From: Anaeramoeba flamelloides
Lineage: Eukaryota; Metamonada; Anaeramoebidae
Assembly (NCBI GenBank): GCA_027625915.1
Contig: JANTQA010000047.1
Coordinates: 13,330,001-13,394,000, forward strand
Length of the DNA stretch: 64,000 bases
Reading direction: 5' to 3'
Below are positions 49,268 through 60,152 of this stretch, piece by piece. How positions within the stretch are numbered: position 1 is the stretch's first letter; the number at the start of each line of letters is the position of its first letter. Below the pieces are notes generated by a model. It was given only the letters and a program-made list of their open reading frames with translations. It made no database searches and was not told the origin of the DNA. The position numbers were made by a program, and so were the translations under genes.

Positions 49268-52200
49268 ATGGGTATATGTTTTCCAAAAAAATCCAAAAGA
49301 AATGGATTCTCAACAGATTCTATTCAAAGTTCAGACTCGGAAATTAACAAGGAAAAAGAAAAACAAAAAGAAAACGAAAAGAAAAACAAACATAAGACAA
49401 ACAATAGTAATACCAATAATGGTGGTAGTGAAAGCCATAGCGATAGTAATAATTCTAATATTGACGAAAACAAACAAGACAATTCAAAAGAAGGGGTGTT
49501 AAATCAAAAAAACAAATCAATTCGATCAAAAACTACCGTGTTAGGGAATAATAAACCAAAAAGTTTCAATAAACAAAAGAGTAAAATAGAAGAATCGCCA
49601 AACTCAAGCCAAACAACCTTTCAAGAAGGCCTGGAATCATTTTCTTCAGCTTCAGAAGGAAATTCTGAAAAAAGCTTTGATCAACAAAAGAAAAACAAAA
49701 AAAACAGTTCAAATGAAAACGAAGCGAAAATGAAAATTACAAATGAAAATGAAAATGGCGCTGATAATGAATTGAAAAAAAATATTAAAAAAAAAAATCA
49801 AATTCTCAAGATCCCACGAATAACAAGCCCTAATTCGAACCAAATCAAACTTAGTCCGAAATTTACTCCAAAAAAGAACAAAGCCATTCGGTGGAGAAAG
49901 GATAATTTAATTGGGAAAGGATCTTATGGTAAGGTTTATGTTGGCTTTAATCTTGATTCTGGGGAATTGCTTGCAGTCAAGCAGATACCCCTTGAAAAAA
50001 ACAATTTAAAAGAAGTAAATTTCTTCTTCTTCTTCTTCTTCTTTTTTGTTTTTTCTTTGTCTTTTTTTCTTTTTTCGATTTTCAATTTTCAATTTTCTTT
50101 TTTTTCTTATGGCACTTAATTTGAAACAATTTCCATTTTCTCTTTTGCGAATTTTTTTTTTTTATTTTGATCACAAAAAACGTGATTAATACAGATGCAC
50201 GAATTAGAAAAAGAAGTCAAATTAATGGACTCTTTAAAACACCCAAACATTGTAAGGTATCTTGGAACAGAATGGACAGATGAGCATTTGAACATTTTTC
50301 TTGAATATGCTCCTGGTGGATCCCTCGCTTCGTTATTTAAAAGATTTGGTAAATTAGAAGAGCCTGTAATTCGTATATACACAAAACAAATTTTAACAGG
50401 TTTAAAATACTTACACGATCGAAATATTGTTCACAGAGGTAAGATTATTTTTTTTTTTTTTTTATTTTTTGTTTATAGATAATTTTTTTACAACAAAAAT
50501 TGAACAAACACCCAATTCAAATTGTTTTTTTTATTATTCCTGTTCTGAAAACAAACACCTAATTGTTTGCCGAATTTTCTTTTTTTTATTTGCCATTTCC
50601 TTATTTTTCATAAACCCCTGCAAAGATATTAAAGGTGCCAATATTCTTGTAGACTCAACTGGAGGAGTAAAATTAGCAGATTTTGGTGCTGCTAAAAGAT
50701 TGAACGCTTTTAATTCCGAGGATCAAAATTCTTCTCTTTGTGGAACACCTTTTTGGAGTAAACTTTCAATTTTATTCAACCTACGTTTTTTTTTTTTTTA
50801 ATCATAATTTTAAATACTTTTTTGTTATTTCATTTTGACTATCTTAATTCAACTTAACTTACTATAGTGGCGCCTGAGGTTATTAGAAAACAACAATATG
50901 GAAAGTAAGCCTTCTTTTTTGATTTTTTTTCTTTTTATCTTCCTTTTTTTTTCTTCTGTTACATAATTGAAAAGAATTTCGATTTTCTCTTGTGTCTGTA
51001 TTTTTTTTCCAAACCTTCTTTTTCTTTTCATTTTTGTTTTGTTTAAAAAAGGGTTGAAAATGTTTTTTCAAAGTTCCTTTTGTTTTTAAAACTTTTTTTC
51101 ACAAAAGCCATTTTGGAAAATGAAGGACTATTCACATTTTGTACTCTGTAGGTATAAAATAAAATACCTTAACCTCTAAAAATGCTTTAAAAGAATATAA
51201 ATTAAAGGAAAGTCAAAATATTGTAAATTTGAGGAATTTAAAGGGATTTTGCTTGAAAATCATTTGTTGATCAAAACTGTCTGAATTATCTCACAAAACA
51301 AGATTAATGAAAAAGCTATTTTTTTTTATTACTGTGCTGCAATTCTATCGAAATTATTTTCTAGGATATTGATACACTTGAAGCAAACTGCGTGTTGATT
51401 CAAAATAATTACGATAGACCCAGGCAGCATAAAATTTTGATTTTAGAACCTTTAAAAGTTAAATTTCGAAATAATATAGTAAAACTGGTTTATTTTTCCA
51501 AATTACAAAATTAATGATAAAAAAAAACTTAAATTTTAAACATTAACGAGATCTCTCGACTCGACATTCTTTTCAGTCAATAAATATATTGTTAGTCATA
51601 AAGGTAGTCTGAACAGACCATGAAATATGAAAGTCCCTTAACCGAGATTTATTCTCTTTTGTTTTTTATGGGTAACTCCCAAGATATAATCCATTGAAAT
51701 AATTTATTATTGAGATTCCAATTTAAACTTTACTAAGTGAATGAACAATTCCTAAAATGGGAAAATTAATAGATTTTAAATTTTATTCTTTAACAATAAT
51801 TAAAATCAAGATAACTTAATTATATTTACCTTAAGATGATTTTCTGAATTCCTTTTTGCTTTACTGGAATTTCCAAAAAAGTGGGGCTTTTCTTTTAAGG
51901 ACCATCCGTATTTTATGAACTCTTTGAGGGTTGGAATACAATACTACAAAATAAAAAAACCCAAAATTTTAATTTTTTCAAGAGATCTTGGCTCAACACT
52001 CTTTTAAGTCAAGAAATATGTTGTTGGTCAGAAAAAGTAATATGAACTGATGACAAAATTCGGCTAGCACTTAAGTAATATACATATTTTATATTCTCTG
52101 GGGGTTGGAATACAATCTTATAAGACAAAAAAGTCCTTTCATTTGATTATTTAATGAAGGAAAATCACAATATTGAATATTTTTATTTTTTTGGATTTTT

Positions 52201-54891
52201 TAGATTTGGCGGGAAAAACATTTATTGATCCAAAAAAATTTTTGAAATTTTCAAACATTTCAAGTCAAATTAAAAATCGATTTTTTTTTACCTCTTTCTG
52301 AACACAACCCCCCAGTTAATTTTAAAGCAAAGTAGTGAAAAAAATACCGGACATGAAAATAATCCACGTACAAGATTTTTAATTGTGAATATTAGGAAAA
52401 TTGTTGTATAATTGCAAATATTTAAAATCAAATCCTTTTTATACATAACCAAACATTTAAAAATTATAACTCACCCACTTATTAGAATGATGATTAATGA
52501 AATTACACTTGTTCAAAACACCATTCAATCAATCAAAAAAACAAGAATAAAAATTATCATTTTCCAAACTCGAGCAAACCTCGATAAAACTCTCGATTGT
52601 TTTTCAAAAAAAATTGATCTACTTAGGCTGTTAAACAATTACTTGAGTATTCTAGAGACACCTTACTTTAATGAAATTTAGGTGGGTTTATGACTAGGTT
52701 CATAAAAAATTTAGTTATTTATATTAAAAGGATTTGATTGAAAATAAAAGAAATTCCACAACAATTTTACTCATATTCATAATTAAAAATCTTGTCCGTG
52801 GATTATTTACATGTCCAGTATTTTTTTCACTACTATATATTTATACCTTTACCTTTAATCTGATAATACTTGGATATAAAGTGTATGTGGAGAATTAATC
52901 CTAAACTTCGGCATTTTTTTTTGGAATTTTTTATTAATATAAATTATTTTACTTGAATTTGAATATTGTACCTTAATTTAGGTTTATTTTTTCAGAAATT
53001 TGTAAATTAGGAAAAGCATTTTTCTCTAATCAAATTCAAAATTTACCTTGAAAAGGTTCGAAAAATCATAAATTTTAACAAGATCTACTAACTTTGCATT
53101 CTTTAAAGTAAACAATTCACGTTGTAGATATAAAGGTAATTGTTAATAAGCATAGAATATGGGAAATCCTTTAAACAATCTCCAAATATGAACAAAACAT
53201 TTAATTTTCAAAATTCGTACAAAAAAAATTGTAATGAATTGTGAATTTTCTTTTTTACAATTTTCAACTTATTTTAATTGGTTCCTTGTAAACAAACCAA
53301 ACCAAAAATTTAATAAACCCTATGTCGAACTTTACAAATTTTCAAAGTTCTGTTTTATACTTAAATTTCCTAATTTTTTTTTTTCGATATTTTGTGTGGG
53401 TTGTGTAACTTTTTGTTATTTTTTTTTTTAAAAAAAAATTTAATAGACAAGGGGATATCTGGAGTTTAGGATGTACTGTAATTGAAATGCTTACTGCGAA
53501 GCACCCATGGTACACTGAATTTACAGAGGAATCTGAAACAGTAACTGTTATTTACAAATTAGCAACTTGTACAAGTGGCCCAGACTATCCAAATAATGTT
53601 TCTAAAGAATGTAAAGATTTTTTGGATCGATGTCTTTACATTGAACCAAATCAAAGAGCGAGGGTACGGGATTTACTCCAGCATCCATTTATTACACAAC
53701 AAGAAGAACTAATATCTAAAAACGAGAAATCAAATAAAAAAACGAATAAAATCCGTGATGGGATTTTAATAAACCATTTAGAAATTTCAAAACTCTCAGA
53801 AACAGAGCTTTCTTTTCAACGATCAAGAATTAATTCTGCTTATCTCTTCGAAAAACGCCAAAATGATATGAGGGGACGTATGTTTCAAAATTTACCACGG
53901 AAATCAATGAAAAAAAAATCAATTAAAGATAAAAAGAAAAATAATAACAAAATTGGAAACAAAAAAAAAAGATTAAAACGTTCCAAATCTTCAATAAGAA
54001 AAAAAAGATTATTAAAGACAGAAATTTTGAGAAATAGAAGAAAATCTGGTCAAAATTGGAGTGTTGATCTTGATTTTCAAAAATCTGGTGAATTTGGTAC
54101 AATAAATAACGAAACTCTTAATGACAGCGACAATAAAAAATATAAAGATGGGAAAAAAAAAAAAAAAAAAAAAAGAAAAGCAAATCAAGCAATTATCTCG
54201 ATCACAATCAACATCCCATAATTTAAAAATAAAACCAATAATAAAGCCACTAATCCCAAATGTAATTAGAAGAAATACCACATTGAATAAAATCGATCAA
54301 AGCCATGAAATTATTAAAAAAGATTTATTATTTAATCAATTATATTCAAATTTTGTTCACAATAAATCACATCAACTGAAACACAAAGCTAGTTCCAATT
54401 CAACCAAAAAAAGAGTTTTAAAAAAAAAAAAATCTTGTAATGATCTTAATTTAACCAAAAACCCCATCAATAAAAAAAGCACAGAATTGTATGATGATAT
54501 TGTGTATAATAATTATAAAATAAGGAAAAATGCAAGGAGAAAAAAGAAGAAAAAAAGAACGCTATCCAGAGATCAGGAAATAAAAATTTTAAAAAATGAA
54601 ATCAATAAATTAACAAAAAGAATGGAAATGAGAAAATTTGTAAATAGTAATCAGGATAATGATTTAAAAAATATTAAAAATAAAAAAGTTTTCAATAAGA
54701 TTTTTGAAAATAACAATGAATTAAAAACTGATAATGAAAAAGATAAAATGGATGAAAATGAAAAAGAGTCTGAATTTTTGAAAATAAAAGAATCAGTAAA
54801 AGAACAGAAAGCAGAAACTCAGAAAATTTTAGAAAGATACGAATCAAAAAAATATGAATTTGAAAAATATTTTAACAAAACAAAAAATTAA
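49268..54891 (+). CDS. MAP kinase kinase kinase of the NPK1/MEKK (STE11) type
   Basis: Exons 49268-50014, 50195-50438, 50626-50757, 50868-50904 and 53447 onward join with consistent phases 0, 1, 1 and 2. The start MGIC suggests N-myristoylation plus palmitoylation. After a Ser/Asn/Lys-rich region the kinase domain spans about 210-470: GKGSYG (216-221), AVK with Lys238, Glu256 in EKEVKLM, YLGTE, HRDIKGAN with Asp331, DFG (349-351), GTPFWMAPE, DIWSLGCTVIEM and RARVRDLLQHPF. This pattern (LAVKQI, EYAPGGSLASL) is that of MAP3Ks acting on MAP2Ks. A basic coiled tail follows. At a run of 22 A (54153-54174) the frame changes: upstream it would stop at 54221, while the following frame is open and coding-like to 54891. 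A one-base homopolymer error or a real break; the total would be about 865 residues. Confidence 0.9.
50905..53446 (+). other. 2.5 kb intron within the kinase domain
   Basis: Donor GTAAGC after QQYGK and acceptor AATAG before QGDIWSLG. It interrupts the segment between the APE and DxW motifs. It contains repeated blocks: GAGATCTCTCGACTC (about 51548), GAGATCTTGGCTCAAC (about 51984) and a diverged third near 53085. GGGTTGGAATACAAT occurs at about 51930 and 52105. A family-E element lies at 52333-52833, and a family-A-like right-arm remnant at about 52910-52995. Confidence 0.8.
52333..52833. mobile_element. Family-E element in the kinase intron
   Basis: Inverted ends AGTAGTGAAAAAAATACCGG and ATGTCCAGTATTTTTTTCAC with continuing arm similarity (AATAATCCACG/CGTGGATTATT, CAAGATTTTTAATT and its complement) over at least 70 bases. 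The interior, with TTATTAGAATGATGATTAAT, recurs at 58245-58600. An 89-codon open stretch inside has no motif. Confidence 0.6.
54153..54174 (+). repeat. 22-base A run at the kinase frame break
   Basis: Uninterrupted A22 inside the last kinase exon. Frames on either side are both coding-like but one base out of register. Confidence 0.9.
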
Positions 54892-54934
54892 GCACACAAA
54901 TAATTTTATCTTTTTTTTTTTTTTTTATTATTAT

Positions 54935-55060
54935 TGTGTGTGCATGTTTGCACGTATGTATGTATGCATTTATGTATGTATATGTATACGAGTATTTATA
55001 TATGTGCGTATATACATATGTGTTTGTATTTGTGTTTTTATTTAGTTTTTACTATTTAAA
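54935..55060 (+). repeat. TATG/TGTA-type imperfect microsatellite
   Basis: Alternating GTATGTATGTATGC-like and TATATGTGCGTATATAC units in the 3' region of the kinase gene, 45 bases after its stop. Confidence 0.8.
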
Positions 55061-55512
55061 TTATATCTTTTTATTTAGAATTTTTTGAAAATAAAATCAA
55101 AAATTTTTTTTTTTGCTTGCTATTTGTTTTAAAATTTCTTTATAAAATATTTTATTTGAGGATTTTAATAATAATTTCAGATTAAAATCTCAAACGAAAT
55201 GAAAAAAATACTCATAAATTTATTGTTATTAAAAATAATAAAAAATTCTTCGAAACTAATATCCAAACATTTTAACAGTCCTCTTTTTCCTGGGATATTA
55301 TTAATTGAGAAACTTTGTCAAATTTCAAAATTGATCGGATTGAATTTTTTTTGTTATGTTAAAGGGTATCTCGATTAATGTAATTGGTTTTATAGTTTAG
55401 ACGGTTTTTAATGTTTGAGAGAGTAAAAATAATAATGACTATTTTCTGAATTTTAGTATTTAATTATTTCAAGTGTCAAAAATCCAAAATTTTGAAATCA
55501 TTTAAGCTAAAT

Positions 55513-56068
55513 AAACTCTTTTTCAGTTCAAATTGGAGCCAAGTTTTATTGAATAAATAGAGTATTTTTTAGGAGTTTAATTTATTATTCATCTTCAAAT
55601 AAATTTTCAATTTTTAAATCTGATCATTATTTCTAATTTACTGGTATTTTTTTGGCTATTATGCTTTTTGTTTTGCTTTTTTTTTTCTTTTTTTTTTTTC
55701 AAATTTACTTTGAAAAAAAAAAAAATCATTTGAGACTCCAAATTGACATTAAGAAAATTGAAGCGTAGTACCTTCTTTAAAAATGAATATATTTACAATT
55801 AAAAAATCATTTTATTATCAACAATTTTAATTATCTAAAAATATAGAGAATTTTGCACGATACATTTCAATGAAAGGGGCAAAAAAATTTTTTAACATTT
55901 TTTTTTTTTTGAAATTTATGGTTTGTTGAGATAAATTATTTATAATTATATATCTAATCCGAAGTTTAGTTTTTCTCTTATTTCTAAACATTCTAGTTTT
56001 TGTTGATTCTTTGAAAAAAAATTGAATATTTCATTTTTAGCTGGGTCCATTTTGAGTGAAATGGAGTT
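55513..56068. mobile_element. Family-K element (subtype shared with 38183-38817)
   Basis: Ends ACTCTTTTTCAGTTCAAATT and CCATTTTGAGTGAAATGGAG resemble the family-K termini. Its right half is the reverse complement of the left half of 38183-38817. Non-coding. Confidence 0.5.
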
Positions 56069-56731
56069 TACTTTTTAATATCGATTTAAAACCTATTTTA
56101 GCAACTCAAGTAAAAGTGGATAAATTTTACCCATCTTGAAACCTGATTTTTCATCTAGTTCTTAGTAATTATTTTTAGGATCCTGACTTAAAACCACCAC
56201 AACACAGTTGAAAAGTGTACATTAAATACTAATAACTAATATATTCCATCGATAACAGAAAATATTTAAAAATAAATATTTTTTGACTAATTTTGAATTT
56301 TGACCAATTTCGGTAAGTAATACCCCCCCCTTTTTTTTTTTTTTTTTTCTACTTATAAAAAAGATGAATTATAAAAAATAAATTATTTTTGAGCAATCTT
56401 TAAATTTTCAAACTAATTCCTAAAATTGAAACTAAAAAAACAATAAATATCTGTTTCAATATTTTTTTTTAAGGACTGTAAAAAACTTTTGGCAAAAAGA
56501 TTTTTCCAAGTTAGTAAGTAAAAAATACTAGGATTTGCCTTTTTAAGCATTAATTTTTTTAACTTGTTACTGAAAAAACAACCATACCTAAACTGAAAAT
56601 CAACAACAACTTTATTCAAACTTCTATTTTTTAAAAGGATTCAAATAGGTACCCTTACAGATATGAAAAAGGAAAAAATTCAATTCCAAAATATATATAG
56701 CTATTAAAAAAAAACAATTGATGATATTTAC

Positions 56732-57400
56732 CTTCAATGCAAGAACGATCAAAGTCGAAAACTAGAAATCCTGAGAAAAAAAAACTTTAAAAATTTTGAT
56801 TCAAACAACATCGTTACAGAAGTCTTACCTCTGAAATGATACCTAAAAAGAACAAAACAAATAATTTAAAACATAATTTTATTTCTTATGTATAGAGGTA
56901 ATTCGTGATTTCAAGAATTTAGAATAATGTTTTGTATTGTAAATTCTTCAAATTTTCAATTCAAAAATTCTCAATGTTTTAGGGTTTTTTAGTAAAGCAT
57001 AAATAACAGTATCAAATTTTTGTATAGGCAAGACATTTTGTTCAGAAGAGACAAAATACATCTACTTTTCCAATTCCATAAGGTGTGATGGTAGTGTGAT
57101 TTCTTGTGCTTTTATACAGAGAGGAAAAAGAGTATTCTGAGCCATTGATTGTTTCAGATTAATCTCTTCTTTTGTACAAATAATTGACGAACTCAAGGGT
57201 GATTGAATTTCTTGCTCTAGAAAGGGAAGTAATTGAGGTTCAACAAAATGATCATCATTTTTTTGTTCGAAGATTATTTCTTTTTGAATAATTTTTTTGG
57301 AAAAGTGAAAAGATTCATCAATTAGAAGATCCTTTTTTGGTGGTGTGATAATTCCACCTTCAGTTAATTCAAAGTGAGGTTGAAAATTAAATTTTATCAT
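56732..57400 (-). CDS. Short protein ending in a HAD-phosphatase motif, probably incomplete
   Basis: Three minus-strand exons in consistent phase: 57066-57400, a 14-base microexon 56829-56842, and 56732-56770. Donors are GTAGAT, GTAAGA and GTAAAT. The first exon gives 111 residues of mixed composition (start IKFNFQPHFELTEGGIITPP; later PQLLPFLEQEIQSPLSSS). The splice yields MELEKYHFRGFLVFDFDRSC and IE. FLVFDFDRSCIE fits HAD motif I (hhhhDxDxT/S) and most resembles PHOSPHO-type phosphatases, which have VFDFDRTIID. In them the motif stands at the N-terminus, whereas here it follows about 120 unrelated residues. I could not find exons for the rest of a HAD domain within 1.8 kb downstream; read-through of the third exon ends at once. 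Truncated gene, or a long intron I cannot resolve. Confidence 0.5.
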
Positions 57401-57550
57401 TTTATTGAAAGGTCTTAATTTGATTTGGAACAGTAAGAAAAAAGTGTTTTAAAAAGTTTTTAAAAAAAAAAAAAAAAAAAACAAAAAATGTTTAATAAAT
57501 AATTAAAATTAAAAAAATAGTAATACAAAAAATTTTAGACAGAAAGCACT

Positions 57551-57964
57551 CTATTTTCTTTTTACTTGGTAATACCGAGCCTGATCTTCTTCAGTCTTTG
57601 TTTTGTAGAAAAAATTCGTAAAATAATTGATTTTTTCAAAAACAGTCAATAATGAGAAAATTCTATCTCTCACTACCCTAACCGAAGTGTTAATGTAATA
57701 GTGCAGTTGATAATCTTATTTTGTTCAAAACCATAAAAGAAAAAAATTTTTTTTAGACGATTTTTTTTCAAAAATTCAAATTTCTTATCAAAAAAAAGAA
57801 AATGGAAATCTTTTAATTATTCTTGAAAAGGTATTTTAGTTAACTTCATTTATATTCAAACTAGTAATAATTCTTCTATTTCTCAGATCAAGATTCAATG
57901 CAAAGACATTTTCAATCTTTTTGGTGAATAATTCGTATCCTGGTATTTGAATTCGAAATGGGAA
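57551..57964 (-). CDS. 3' exons of an unrecognised gene
   Basis: Two exon-like blocks with no start codon. Block A (about 57964 down to 57862) reads FPFRIQIPGYELFTKKIENV and continues FALNLDLRNRRIIT; block B (57714-57551) reads YQLHYYINTSVRVVRDRIFS, LLTVFEKINYFTNFFYKTK, TEEDQARYYQVKRK and TAG. They join in phase 1 with donor GTTTGA and acceptor AATAAG (147-base intron). GTTAAC further on is an alternative donor. Composition (Arg, Gln, Pro, Gly, Val) clearly differs from chance frames. I recognise no family. Upstream sequence turns into family-K-like repeat at about 57990, so the 5' part is lost, displaced or in distant exons. It ends 150 bases before the start of the HAD-motif gene on the same strand. 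Confidence 0.45.
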
Positions 57965-58199
57965 AAAATTTTCTCTTCAATGAAATTTTTTTCTAAAAGA
58001 AATTTAGTTCTCAAAGACGTGGTGGGTTATGGTTAGTGGTTTCTATTTAAAAAAAGAAAATTGAAAATGAAGTGAAAAATATTACCATTTAGAATTCCAA
58101 TAACAATCATATTGAAAAATACTTGAAAGGAAAATAATCCCAGACATAATTTTAAAGTTGTTAAATTTAGGGAAAGTGTTTGATTAATTTCTTTTATTT

Positions 58200-58600
58200 A
58201 CAATCAAATCTTTTTTTTAAGAATCAAACTTTTTAAATTAAAACTTGTAAACTTATTAGAATGATGATTAATGAAATTAGATTTGTTTAAAACACTCTTC
58301 AACCAATGAAAAAAACAAGAAGAAAAATTTTCATTTTCCCAACTCTATGAAAAATCGATACAACCTGATTCATTTTTTTTTCAAAAAAGTAATCTTATTT
58401 GGATATCAAACAATTAAATGTGTGTCCAATAGAAACACCACTTTTCTGAGCATTAGGTAGGTTTATTACTGGGTTATATAAAATTTGATTATTTATCAAA
58501 AGGATTTGATTTAAAATAAAAGAAATTACACAAAAATTTTCCTAATATTAACAATTTAAAAATCATGTAAGGGATTATTTTCATTTCCTGTATTTTTTAA
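58200..58600. mobile_element. Family-E element, diverged copy
   Basis: From TTATTAGAATGATGATTAAT (about 58255) to GGGATTATTTTCATTTCCTG it follows 52470-52825 in direct orientation. The left arm is degraded. Confidence 0.45.
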
Positions 58601-58728
58601 CATACCTTAAAAGGTTAAAAAAAATTCTTAAAGTGTTTGATTATTAAAAAATAAGTCAAGAATTTAAAACAGAAAAAACATAAATCGGAAAATTCTATCA
58701 AATAAATAATAAGGGGAATCAGATTTAA

Positions 58729-59250
58729 GACTTTGTTTCTGTCAAAGTGGCTTAAACATTTTTTCCAAATATCAATTATTTTATATAATTGACCTTTGAA
58801 GAACAAATAAAAAATAAACAGAATAATACACATCAAAGAATTGTTGATATATGTCTGAAATAAAACTAATTAATCAATAGATTTTCTTAAAAATAGAAAA
58901 ACTCAAATTCTTAGGAACCAATTGAGAAAAACAACAATGTTCGTTTTGAACTTCTACTGGCATTTGAATAATAAATAGGGAACAATTTTTACTTCCTTTT
59001 CACTTCCTTTTCAGCATTTTTCTTTTAGAAATCGAGACCTCAAACGAAGTGGGTTGGTGTTTGTGGTCACTATTTGAAAAAGTAAATAAAAATGAAGTGA
59101 AAATTTTTCACATTTATGAATCAAATATCAGGATCAAAGATCGGATCAAATTCCAATAGAAATCAATTTGATTTCTCAACAATCATTTCCTCAGTTTCAA
59201 TAGCCATTAGAATAAAATATTTTTACCAAGCTACTACTGATTTTCAAAAA
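58729..59250 (-). mobile_element. Family-K element, close relative of 15524-16213
   Basis: Starts ACTTTGTTTCTGTCAAAGTG and runs with strong similarity to 15524 onward (ATTAATCAATAGATTTTCTT, then TTGAATAATAAATAGG). The far terminus is not clear. Confidence 0.5.
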
Positions 59251-60152
59251 AAAAATTTTCAGAAACAAAAAATTACTCTAAACATCATAAATTCTCTCAG
59301 AAAAGACAAAAAAATTTACTCTAAAAAAATTGAAATTTTTAGTTTCATTCGTATTGAAAAAATCAAAATTACAATCTAGATCCCTTTATCCTTTAATTCA
59401 CTTTTTAGAAATTTAAACCTAAAATCATCGATTTTCCATTATTTATGAAAAGGAAATGCACAAATTATCTTTATGTTTGAAAAAGCAAAAACAAATATTG
59501 AAAAAAATTAACAAAAAATAAAGAAAAAAAAAAAATATTAAAAAAAGGTTTATTTGGATTCAATTTGTAAAAAAATCAAAAAAAAAACAAACAAAAATGT
59601 TATCTTGAATTAATGTAAGCCAAAAATTACAGCCATGAATATGTTTGGTTAATTTAATTTAATTTGATAGTTAATCATGAATGTTCATTTGAGGATAGTC
59701 GTTTATTTATTGTCATTTCTTTTTTTTCATTTGATCTGATTTTTTTTAAACATTTTGAATTTTTTGCCCATGCTTTTTCGTTTTTATTCCCAAGTTACCC
59801 AGACTTGCGTTTCAGTATCTCAGTATTAGAAATTAACCACTTGATCTTTTTCCTTATAACTTTTTTTTCTCAATATAAAGAAAATTCAGCAAGCAAAAAA
59901 TAATAATTCAAATATTTTAACGGAATATTTATTTTTGTATAAAATAAAAAAAATTAATTAAAAGAAAAAGCCGAAGTCAAAATGAGATTTAATAATGATT
60001 AGCGAAATACATATATTATATTTCCACCAGTATTTATTTATTTGGTATTATTGTTTTATAAATAATTTTTGAAAAATGAATATTCTCTTTTATATTTATT
60101 ATATTTTTTCTCAATTATTAAAATTTGAAAAAGTTTATCAACATCAAACTAT

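Noticed and set aside
59116-59379. 87-codon plus-strand frame
   Set aside because: Mostly family-K repeat in antisense; no protein motif.
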